From: Piscirickettsiaceae bacterium
GTDB taxonomy: Bacteria > Pseudomonadota > Gammaproteobacteria > Nitrosococcales > Methylophagaceae
Direction: 5' to 3'
Assembly (NCBI GenBank): GCA_024685975.1
Contig: JAIBDZ010000001.1
Span: 248,001 to 312,000, forward strand
Length of the DNA stretch: 64,000 nt
In this document: in pieces, positions 57,209-64,000 of the stretch
Numbering within the stretch: position 1 is the first letter of the stretch
Layout of the letters: the number at the start of each line of letters is the position of its first letter
Position numbers and translations under genes: made by a program
Notes under the pieces: model-generated
What the model saw: only the letters and a program-made list of their open reading frames with translations
Database searches by the model: none
What the model was told of the DNA's origin: nothing

Positions 57209-59119
57209 ATGACCGTTGATGCACATAAAGAGACATTAGGGTTTCAAACTGAAGTAACGCAATTATTGGATCTGATGATCCATTCGCTTTATAGCAATAA
57301 AGAAATTTTCTTACGTGAATTAGTCTCTAACGCAGCTGATGCGTCAGACAAATTACGTTTTGATGCGTTATCAAATGATAGTTTGTATGAGAATGATGCT
57401 GAGCTTAAGATCAAAGTAGAGTTTGATAAAGACGCGAAGACAATCACGATTACCGACAATGGTATCGGTATGAACCGTCAAGAAGTGATCGAGAATATCG
57501 GTACGATTGCCAATTCTGGTACTAAGAAATTCTTCGATAAAATGACCGGTGATCAATCAAAAGATTCACAGTTGATTGGTCAATTTGGTGTTGGGTTCTA
57601 TTCTGCATTTATTGTGGCGGATAAAGTGACATTACGGACTCGTCGTGCTGGTGAAGCCGCTGATACCGGTGTGGAGTGGGCATCTGAAGGCAAAGGCGAG
57701 TTTACCATTGAGACGATTGAAAAAGCGGATCGTGGTACAGAAATCACATTACATTTGCGTGAAGATCAAGAAGAATTCTTAAACAGCTGGCGTTTAAGAA
57801 ATTGCATTACTAAGTATTCTGATCATATCGATTTGCCGATCATGATGCGAGCTGAGCCTGTGCCTGATGAAGAAGGCAATATTGATGAGTCGGTAATTCA
57901 AGACTTTGAAACGGTCAATAAAGCGACGGCATTATGGACGCAATCAAAAAATGATCTTAGCGACGAAGATTATAAAGAGTTTTATAAAACCATCGCACAT
58001 GACTTCCAAGATCCATTAACGTGGAGTCATAATAAAGTAGAAGGTAATACAGAATATACCTCATTGCTTTATATTCCATCTAAAGCGCCGTTTGATCTTT
58101 GGGACCGTGAACGTACACATGGCTTAAAACTCTATGTGAAGCGCGTTTTCATTATGGAAGATACTGATCAATTAATGCCTCGTTATTTGCGTTTCATTCG
58201 CGGTATTATTGATACCAACGATTTGCCGTTGAATGTGTCACGTGAAATTCTACAAGGCAGTAAAACGATTGATACCATTCGTGCCGCCTCAGTGAAAAAA
58301 GTACTGAGCGAATTGGCTAAAATGCAGAAAAATGATCCAGAAACATATGCAACATTCTGGCAAGAATTTGGCCAAGTTATTAAAGAAGGTCCGGGCGAAG
58401 ACTTTGCAAATAAAGAAGCCCTAGCCAAATTGATGATGTTTGCGACTACTGAAACAGGTAGTGAAGAGCAAACGGTGACTTTGGCTGACTATGTGTCAAG
58501 AATGAAAGACAAACAAGACAAAATCTATTACATCACGGCAGAAAGTTTTGCTGCAGCGAAAAATAGTCCGCATCTTGAAGTCTTCCGTAAGAAAGGCATT
58601 GAAGTTTTATTGTTGGCAGAACGTGTTGATGAATGGTTAACGAATTCATTAACGGAGTTTGATGGCAAACCATTACAATCAGTGGCTAAAGGCGATTTAG
58701 ATTTAGGCGAATTGGCTGACGAAGAAGAGAAAAAAGCACAAGAAGAAACCGATAAAAACTTCTCTGATTTAGTTGAGCGCGTTAAAACAACTTTGGGTGA
58801 TAAAGTGAAAGATGTGCGAATTACGCATCGTTTAACAGATTCACCAGCGTGTCTTGTTGTCGATGAGATGGATATGAGTGCCAACCTTGAACGTATGTTA
58901 AAAGCAGCGGGTCAGCAAGTGGGTGGTACAAAACCGATTTTTGAAATCAACCCAGAACATCCGATGGTCGTGCGTTTGAAAGAGGAATCAGATGATACTC
59001 GTTTTGAAGATTGGTCATCTATTTTGTTTGATCAAGCGCTCTTAGCAGAAGGTGGGCAGTTAGAAGATCCAGCAAGCTATGTTAAACGATTAAATACCTT
59101 GTTATTGCAAGTTGCTTAA
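57209..59119 (+). CDS. htpG: Chaperone protein HtpG (Hsp90)
   Basis: A 636-residue ATP-driven chaperone. N-terminal ATPase: [38 protein letters not shown], and [16 protein letters not shown]. Middle domain: [22 protein letters not shown]-terminal dimer domain: [11 protein letters not shown]-like [13 protein letters not shown]. No linker or ER tail, as in bacteria. It has a sigma-32 promoter and a terminator at 59185. Length is normal. Confidence 0.98.
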   Translation: MTVDAHKETLGFQTEVTQLLDLMIHSLYSNKEIFLRELVSNAADASDKLRFDALSNDSLYENDAELKIKVEFDKDAKTITITDNGIGMNRQEVIENIGTIANSGTKKFFDKMTGDQSKDSQLIGQFGVGFYSAFIVADKVTLRTRRAGEAADTGVEWASEGKGEFTIETIEKADRGTEITLHLREDQEEFLNSWRLRNCITKYSDHIDLPIMMRAEPVPDEEGNIDESVIQDFETVNKATALWTQSKNDLSDEDYKEFYKTIAHDFQDPLTWSHNKVEGNTEYTSLLYIPSKAPFDLWDRERTHGLKLYVKRVFIMEDTDQLMPRYLRFIRGIIDTNDLPLNVSREILQGSKTIDTIRAASVKKVLSELAKMQKNDPETYATFWQEFGQVIKEGPGEDFANKEALAKLMMFATTETGSEEQTVTLADYVSRMKDKQDKIYYITAESFAAAKNSPHLEVFRKKGIEVLLLAERVDEWLTNSLTEFDGKPLQSVAKGDLDLGELADEEEKKAQEETDKNFSDLVERVKTTLGDKVKDVRITHRLTDSPACLVVDEMDMSANLERMLKAAGQQVGGTKPIFEINPEHPMVVRLKEESDDTRFEDWSSILFDQALLAEGGQLEDPASYVKRLNTLLLQVA

Positions 59120-59184
59120 TGTGCTGAACATGTAATGTTGTCATGTGCGTTTTGCACTGCGACTAGCATATAAGAAAACAAGAA

Positions 59185-59220
59185 AAGGCGGGGCATCGAA
59201 AGGTGAACCGCCTTTTTTTT
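59185..59220 (+). terminator. Intrinsic terminator after htpG
   Basis: AAGGCGG pairs with CCGCCTT across a 16-base loop and is followed by eight T, 66 bp past the stop. Confidence 0.85.
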
Positions 59221-59551
59221 AACTGACATTTCATCGAACACATCTTAAAACCATATTCAAAAATATAAGATAGTAATCGGGCTTTATAGGTTGCTGGATT
59301 AAGGGCAATACTGAGTGAAAAAGTAAGGATGATACTACTTTAGATTAGGTATATGATGGAATTGTAAGGTATTGATTTTGTCATGAATGTTTGTGGCAAA
59401 TAGAGACGAAAAAATGTTTGATTATATTGTTTGCAAGACACATTATGCTTAAAACCGGTCCGGTGTTGATGTGAGTAACAATATAATGCTCATTATGATG
59501 TTTTATCCATGAGATGAAGCATTCCAGTGACCGGATTTGGAGGTTTCTGAT
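59221..59551. other. Non-coding interval before the dehalogenase-like gene
   Basis: 331 bp, AT-rich, no gene or RNA recognised. A small GC-rich dyad ACCGG-T-CCGGT stands out near 59454-59464. TTGGAGG (about 59537-59543) is the ribosome site for the next gene. Confidence 0.6.
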
Positions 59552-60499
59552 ATGACTGCAACGAAGCAAATTTCAGCGGAATTTTCATACGAACCCCACT
59601 TTGTCGAGGTGAATGGAAGCCAATTACATTATATCGATGAAGGTGAGGGTGATCCGATACTTTTTTTACATGGTAATGGCTGCTCGTCTTATATTTGGCG
59701 AAATGTTATTCCTCATGTGACTTCTGTTGGTCGATGTATTGCGCTAGATCTAATTGGCATGGGTAAATCGGATAAACCCGATATCGATTATCGATTTGTT
59801 GACCATTATGACTATGTGAAAGGCTTTATTGAGGCGTTAGGGTTAACGGAGCTGACACTGGTATTACATGACTGGGGCGCTGCATTAGGCTTTTATTATG
59901 CGATGAATGAGCCGAGTCGGATCAAAGCATTGGCATTTACCGCGGATGCGATGTTTACCCCTATTGAGAGTTGGGATAAATTCACCAAACAACAAAAAGA
60001 GTTATTCCAAGCGTTTCGATCTGCTGAGACAGGCTGGGACATGGTGGTGAAGCAAAATATGTTTTTAAATTTGGTGATCCCTGCTGGTATCGTGCGTAAA
60101 TTGTCAGAGCAAGAAATGGCCCATTACCAGGCGCCTTATCTTGAGCCAGCGACGCGTACAGCATTATGGCGTTGGCCTCAGGAATTACCCATTGAAGGTG
60201 ATCCTGCCGATGTGACGCGCATTGTTCGGGAATATGGTGAGAAACTAAAACAATCTGATCTACCTAAATTATTATTACACGCAACCTTACCCCAAGATGT
60301 ACGGCCTGTCCCGATGTCGGGTGTGATTGATGCTTCTTTAACCAATGCCAAAAAGCACCCTGCGGTCGATTGGTGTGCAAGCAATTTAAAGAATATAAAA
60401 GCGGTTGATATAGGCATTGGCATCCATTACGTCCAAGAAGATAATCCACACCAAATAGGACGCGCTTTGCATGAATGGATAAGCGAACTACCGTCGTGA
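59552..60499 (+). CDS. Haloalkane dehalogenase-family alpha/beta hydrolase
   Basis: A 315-residue hydrolase that would split carbon-halogen bonds. Nucleophile Asp107 and halide-holding Trp108 are in VLHDWGAALG. Asn42 in FLHGNGCSSYIWRN (family HGNPTSS) is the second halide ligand. Base His lies in GIGIHYVQEDNPHQIG. At the usual Glu position of the HLD-II subfamily (after strand 6) I read Asp132 in TADAMFTPIE. ATG at 59552 is set by TTGGAGG; upstream TTG is part of that site. Epoxide hydrolase or luciferase-like dehalogenases are alternatives. Confidence 0.8.
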   Translation: MTATKQISAEFSYEPHFVEVNGSQLHYIDEGEGDPILFLHGNGCSSYIWRNVIPHVTSVGRCIALDLIGMGKSDKPDIDYRFVDHYDYVKGFIEALGLTELTLVLHDWGAALGFYYAMNEPSRIKALAFTADAMFTPIESWDKFTKQQKELFQAFRSAETGWDMVVKQNMFLNLVIPAGIVRKLSEQEMAHYQAPYLEPATRTALWRWPQELPIEGDPADVTRIVREYGEKLKQSDLPKLLLHATLPQDVRPVPMSGVIDASLTNAKKHPAVDWCASNLKNIKAVDIGIGIHYVQEDNPHQIGRALHEWISELPS

Positions 60500-60536
60500 T
60501 ATGAAAGCGGAGCATCATTGCTTTTATAGATAAGGT

Positions 60537-60573
60537 AAAATGCTGGGTATTCGTCGTACTCAGCATTTTTTTT
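60537..60573 (+). terminator. Terminator between dehalogenase-like gene and hslO
   Basis: AAAATGCTGGGTA pairs with TACTCAGCATTTT (13 bp, one G-T) and is followed by T, ending 11 bp before the hslO ATG. Confidence 0.88.
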
Positions 60574-60583
60574 GGAAACCAAT

Positions 60584-61507
60584 ATGACAGACAGCAATGA
60601 CATTGCCAATATGCAATCAGATCATTTACAACGCTTTATTTTTGATGATGTACAAGTTCGTGGTGAATGGGTGCATTTGAACAAAACGTGGCAAGAAGTA
60701 ATTTCACGTAGAGAATATCCTGCACCAGTTCAACGTATGTTGGGTGAAATGATGTCGGCAGCAGCACTATTAGCCGCGACAGTTAAAATGGATGGCAGAC
60801 TTGTTTTGCAAACAAAATCAACAGGGCCTGTAAGTGTCTTAATGGTGGAATGCACTAGCGCTAATACCTTACGTGCCTTTGCACAATGGGATGATGAAGC
60901 AATATTGGACGATGATGCTGAATTGATGACCTTAACTGGTGAAGGAACATTGGCGATCACGATTGAGATGAATGGTGCTGCTAAACCTTATCAAGGTATT
61001 GTCAGTTTGGCTGGCGATTCGATGGCGGGCTTATTAGAGACTTATTTTAATCAATCTGAACAATTGGCAACACGCGTTTGGTTATCTTCTGATGAGAATG
61101 TGTCTGCTGGGCTATTAATACAGCAATTACCTAATGCGGTTAAAGAAGATCAAACAGAACAAGAAGCGTGGTCTCGCATTAACCATTTAGCGTCAACTGT
61201 CACTGACAATGAACTCTTAACATTACCGGCAGAAACCTTATTACGTCGTTTGTTCCATGAGGAAAATTGCCGGTTATTAACCGTGACGGCATTAATGTTT
61301 GCTTGTAATTGTTCACGTCAAAGAGTGGCGAATACGATTGGTTTATTAGGTGAAGAAGACGCGACTGCCTTGGTCGAAGAGCAAGGCCAAGTAGAAGTGG
61401 CGTGTGAGTTTTGCAATGAACATTATTATTTTGATAAAGCCGATGTGGCGATGATTTTTGCTCATGCTGGCAGTAGTACACTGTTTGATTCATCAACCAT
61501 TCATTAA
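60584..61507 (+). CDS. hslO: Redox-activated chaperone Hsp33
   Basis: A 307-residue cytoplasmic holdase switched on by oxidants. The N-terminal core has LQRFIFDDVQVRGEWVHL and LGEMMSAAALLAA. The C-terminal zinc/redox switch is CNCSRQRV (CxC) and CEFCNEHYYFD (CxxC). ATG at 60584 is chosen; a TTG four codons earlier overlaps the terminator. Fits the peroxide-defence theme of the window. Confidence 0.96.
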   Translation: MTDSNDIANMQSDHLQRFIFDDVQVRGEWVHLNKTWQEVISRREYPAPVQRMLGEMMSAAALLAATVKMDGRLVLQTKSTGPVSVLMVECTSANTLRAFAQWDDEAILDDDAELMTLTGEGTLAITIEMNGAAKPYQGIVSLAGDSMAGLLETYFNQSEQLATRVWLSSDENVSAGLLIQQLPNAVKEDQTEQEAWSRINHLASTVTDNELLTLPAETLLRRLFHEENCRLLTVTALMFACNCSRQRVANTIGLLGEEDATALVEEQGQVEVACEFCNEHYYFDKADVAMIFAHAGSSTLFDSSTIH

Positions 61508-61653
61508 ATAAGTTGATGCTAAGGGGCTAGGATATGTACGTATTTGTTACAAAATTTGGGCAATTCACACATCGTTAGTTGAAATGACACGAAATAGTGC
61601 TCAACGGCGTTGTTAGACTCCACGGTCAGTTCATTTAAGAGTAGGAAAAGACC

Positions 61654-63774
61654 GTGTTAACAAAACAAAAACAGTTCAAACCTCAGGCCTTAGTCGGTTT
61701 GATGGCGTTGGCGTTATCCCAGAATGTCGCCATTGCTGAGGAATCACAACAGCTGCCAAACCTTGTCGTTGAAGGCGAAACATCAACAAAGCTGGCCACA
61801 CCCACATCAACGGGTTCATATCTTGGGTTAACTCCTTTAGAAACAGCCGCCAGTGTCGAAGTATTAGATCGTCAAAAAATTGAGCAATTCGGTGATATTC
61901 GTTTGATTGATGTCATCAGTCGCTCTACCGGTATGACGGGTATTGGCCATAATGGTAATGGTAATCAAGATCTATCATCACGTGGTTTTACCGGCGTTGC
62001 GTCAGTATTACGCTTATATGATGGACAACGTCAATACGCTGCAGGTGTAGCATTTCCATTCGATACTTGGTCGGTTGACCAAATTGAAATTCTACGTGGC
62101 CCATCATCTGTCTTATATGGTAATGGTGCGATTGGGGGTGTGGTGAATGTCATTCCTAAAAAACCGAGTCGTGAAGCGCCTCAACATGAGTTATTAGTCA
62201 CGGTTGGTAGTGATGATACACGTCGATTTGGTTTAGGCAGTGGCGGTGCAATCAATGACCGTGTGGCTTACCGCGTTGATTTAAGTCATGATAAAACCAA
62301 TGGTTGGATCGATCATGGCGATGCTGAAAACGTGACATTTTCAGGGGCATTATTATTTGATGTGACTGATGATTTAGAAATGACGTTGAGTTATTCAAAG
62401 GGCAATAATGAGCCGACGCGTTACTTTGGTACGCCATTAATTAATGGTGAACAAGATAAGTCATTACGCGGTAACAATTACAACGTTAAAGACAGTAAAA
62501 TTCAGTTTGATGATGAATGGTTTGCATTCAATATGGATTGGCAATTGAATGCGGCAACGTCATTGGTGAGTAAGTTTTATCACCTAGAGTCAAAACGGGA
62601 ATGGAAGAACACGGAACATTATGTTTATAACAATGTTACTGGTTTAATCGATCGTGATTGGCAAACTGAAATTACGCATGATCAGAGTAGTTTTGGTAAT
62701 ACTACGGTGTTAAATAATGAACACCAATTATTTGGGCTTAATCATAAAGTGTCAGTGGGTTTTGATGTCAATAAAACCATTTTTGAGCACACTAATAATA
62801 CCTATTCAGGAAGTTCAACATCGGTTGATTTGAATAATCCTGAAGCGGGATATTACAACCCGAGCAATTCTCCTGCATTTATTCCAAGATATAAAAATAA
62901 GGTCGAGCAATATTCGATCTTTATGGAAAATAATTTAGAGTTAACCGAGCAATTATCTGTCACCGGTGGCTTACGATATGATCATGCGGAAGTGAAACGG
63001 AAAGATCTGACCACTAATCTGCAAACCGTTGATACGAATTTCTATAATCTTGGTTGGCGTTTAGGGTCTGTTTATAAGTTGACGCCGAGCTTTTCTGTCT
63101 ATGCTCAATACACGCGCGCAGCTGATCCTGTCGGCGGTTTGGCATTCTTGTCTAACCCTGATTTGAAATTAGCGAAAGGGCGCCAAATCGAAGCTGGTGT
63201 CAAAAAAATGTTTTGGAACGATACCGCTGAATGGACATTAGCTGTTTATGATATCGAGAAAAAAGATTTATTGACGCGTGATCCATTAAATATTGGTAAC
63301 CGGATTCAAGTTGGACAACAATCCTCAAAAGGGGTTGAAGCGACCTTATCATTGCCAGTGACATCGACCTTACATTTTGATGCGAATGCAACCATATTAA
63401 AAGCTGAGTTTGATGAATTTACTGACCGTGTGGCTGGCATGGCTGTTTCTCGTGAAGGTAATGTACCAACCAATGTTCCTGAACGTGTGGCCAATGCAAC
63501 ATTAGCATGGCAGATGATGCCTGACTGGCGTTTGAATACAACAATGCGTTATGTCGGTGAACGTTATGCTGATACGGCTAATGAACTGAAATTACCGTCA
63601 TATACGGTGACAGATTTATCGTTAGCTTGGCAGGCAACAGCTGATACAGCCGTGACATTACGTGCCAATAATGTATTTGATAAATACTATTTCACAACGG
63701 CTTACTATGAGCCAAATCAATGGCATTATGGAGCAGAAAGAAGCTATGAATTGAGTGTGCATCATTCGTTCTAA
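61654..63774 (+). CDS. TonB-dependent siderophore-type receptor
   Basis: A 706-residue outer-membrane receptor. A signal (PQALVGLMALALSQNVAIA) precedes a TonB-box-like LPNLVVEGE. The plug contains LIDVISRSTGMTGIGHNGNG, LSSRGFTGVASVLRLYDGQR, SVDQIEILRGPSSVLYGNGAIGGV. The barrel ends with SYELSVHHSF, aromatic C-terminus. It resembles ferrichrome-type receptors (FhuA/FhuE group). Start is GTG with AGGAAAAG. I see no clear Fur box in the 146 bp upstream. A strong terminator follows. Confidence 0.9.
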   Translation: MLTKQKQFKPQALVGLMALALSQNVAIAEESQQLPNLVVEGETSTKLATPTSTGSYLGLTPLETAASVEVLDRQKIEQFGDIRLIDVISRSTGMTGIGHNGNGNQDLSSRGFTGVASVLRLYDGQRQYAAGVAFPFDTWSVDQIEILRGPSSVLYGNGAIGGVVNVIPKKPSREAPQHELLVTVGSDDTRRFGLGSGGAINDRVAYRVDLSHDKTNGWIDHGDAENVTFSGALLFDVTDDLEMTLSYSKGNNEPTRYFGTPLINGEQDKSLRGNNYNVKDSKIQFDDEWFAFNMDWQLNAATSLVSKFYHLESKREWKNTEHYVYNNVTGLIDRDWQTEITHDQSSFGNTTVLNNEHQLFGLNHKVSVGFDVNKTIFEHTNNTYSGSSTSVDLNNPEAGYYNPSNSPAFIPRYKNKVEQYSIFMENNLELTEQLSVTGGLRYDHAEVKRKDLTTNLQTVDTNFYNLGWRLGSVYKLTPSFSVYAQYTRAADPVGGLAFLSNPDLKLAKGRQIEAGVKKMFWNDTAEWTLAVYDIEKKDLLTRDPLNIGNRIQVGQQSSKGVEATLSLPVTSTLHFDANATILKAEFDEFTDRVAGMAVSREGNVPTNVPERVANATLAWQMMPDWRLNTTMRYVGERYADTANELKLPSYTVTDLSLAWQATADTAVTLRANNVFDKYYFTTAYYEPNQWHYGAERSYELSVHHSF

Positions 63775-63794
63775 TATAAGTCGATAGCTTAATG

Positions 63795-63831
63795 AAAAGG
63801 GGAGGCAAGGTGACTTGCTTCCCCTTTTTTA
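63795..63831 (+). terminator. Intrinsic terminator after the TonB receptor
   Basis: AAAAGGGGAGGCAAG pairs with CTTGCTTCCCCTTTT (15 bp, one G-T) around GTGA, followed by T. Confidence 0.92.
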
Positions 63832-63893
63832 TTTAATAGAATAATTTATAATCAAACACACGATTCATTTTCATCTTGTTAAAAGGAAAGACC

Positions 63894-64000
63894 ATGACTC
63901 TGCTTAAACGCGTACTTACGATAACATTGACGCTAGTGCTGACAGCTTGCGGTCATGGCTTTGAAGGCGAATATGAAAGTAAGGCGGGTTCTTCAATTGA
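63894..64000 (+). CDS. Lipoprotein (5' end only; runs out of window)
   Basis: ATG at 63894 after AAAGGAAAG begins MTLLKRVLTITLTLVLTACG. Lys-Arg, a hydrophobic helix and lipobox LTAC define a lipoprotein signal with acylated Cys19. The visible mature part is GHGFEGEYESKAGSSI. Function cannot be told from 35 codons. Confidence 0.8.
   Translation, partial: MTLLKRVLTITLTLVLTACGHGFEGEYESKAGSSI

Noticed and set aside
61508-61653. Fur box before the second TonB receptor
   Set aside because: No match to GATAATGATAATCATTATC-like repeats could be seen, so iron control is not claimed.

Overview
The window looks like chromosome of a gammaproteobacterium with moderately low GC. Typical gammaproteobacterial gene sets are present: mreBCD-mrdAB-mltB-rlpA-dacA, ybeD-lipB-lipA, efp-epmA-epmB, rpmBG, hslO and htpG. 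A halotolerant, probably marine methylotroph of the Methylophaga type would fit the glucosylglycerate genes, Ni superoxide dismutase, TRAP permease and thiamine scavenging genes, but that genus-level guess is inference from content only. I saw no rRNA, tRNA, transposase, prophage or CRISPR array.

Layout. 1-3.9 kb (minus): an apparently closed glucosylglycerate cycle, made of a fused glycerate kinase/phosphatase, a glucosyl-3-phosphoglycerate synthase and a GH13 sugar phosphorylase cut by the window edge. 4.2-10.7 kb (plus): diguanylate cyclase, MscS channel, catalase-peroxidase KatG, a membrane protein and an exported Ni-SOD. 10.7-21.1 kb (mostly minus): rluD, a cold-shock gene with a short leader ORF, a chain running from an EAL-HDOD protein through a Gld-type ABC exporter to mutM, rpmG/rpmB, a thioredoxin-like protein, and gatA/gatC without gatB. 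21.2-32.5 kb (plus): a long cell-elongation block (mreB to dacA) that runs into a D-amino acid aminotransferase and lipoate genes. 32.6-38 kb: citrate synthase, the EF-P lysylation genes, and an LbtU-like outer-membrane protein. 38-45.6 kb: truncated haemoglobin, TRAP permease without its binding protein, yaaA, an EEP phosphatase, dodecin, a MerC-domain protein, ferritin with a 54-aa Cys protein, and an animal-type haem peroxidase.

45.7-50.7 kb (minus): the least familiar system here. It combines an AmiS/UreI-type channel, a TorF-type porin, a cytoplasmic molybdopterin enzyme and an FNR-ferredoxin reductase. Upstream lies 1.6 kb of AT-rich non-coding DNA full of inverted repeats. 52.3-57.1 kb: a thiamine salvage locus with a TPP riboswitch, a TonB receptor, a YkoF-like binder, a PnuT transporter, a HAD phosphatase and a convergent APH-like kinase. 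57.1-64 kb (plus): htpG behind a sigma-32 promoter, a haloalkane dehalogenase-like hydrolase, hslO, a second TonB receptor and the start of a lipoprotein gene.

Links between genes. KatG, Ni-SOD, ferritin, Hsp33, HtpG and the haem peroxidase together suggest strong oxidative and protein-stress defence. All functions are read from motifs, gene order and family memory; no database search was run.
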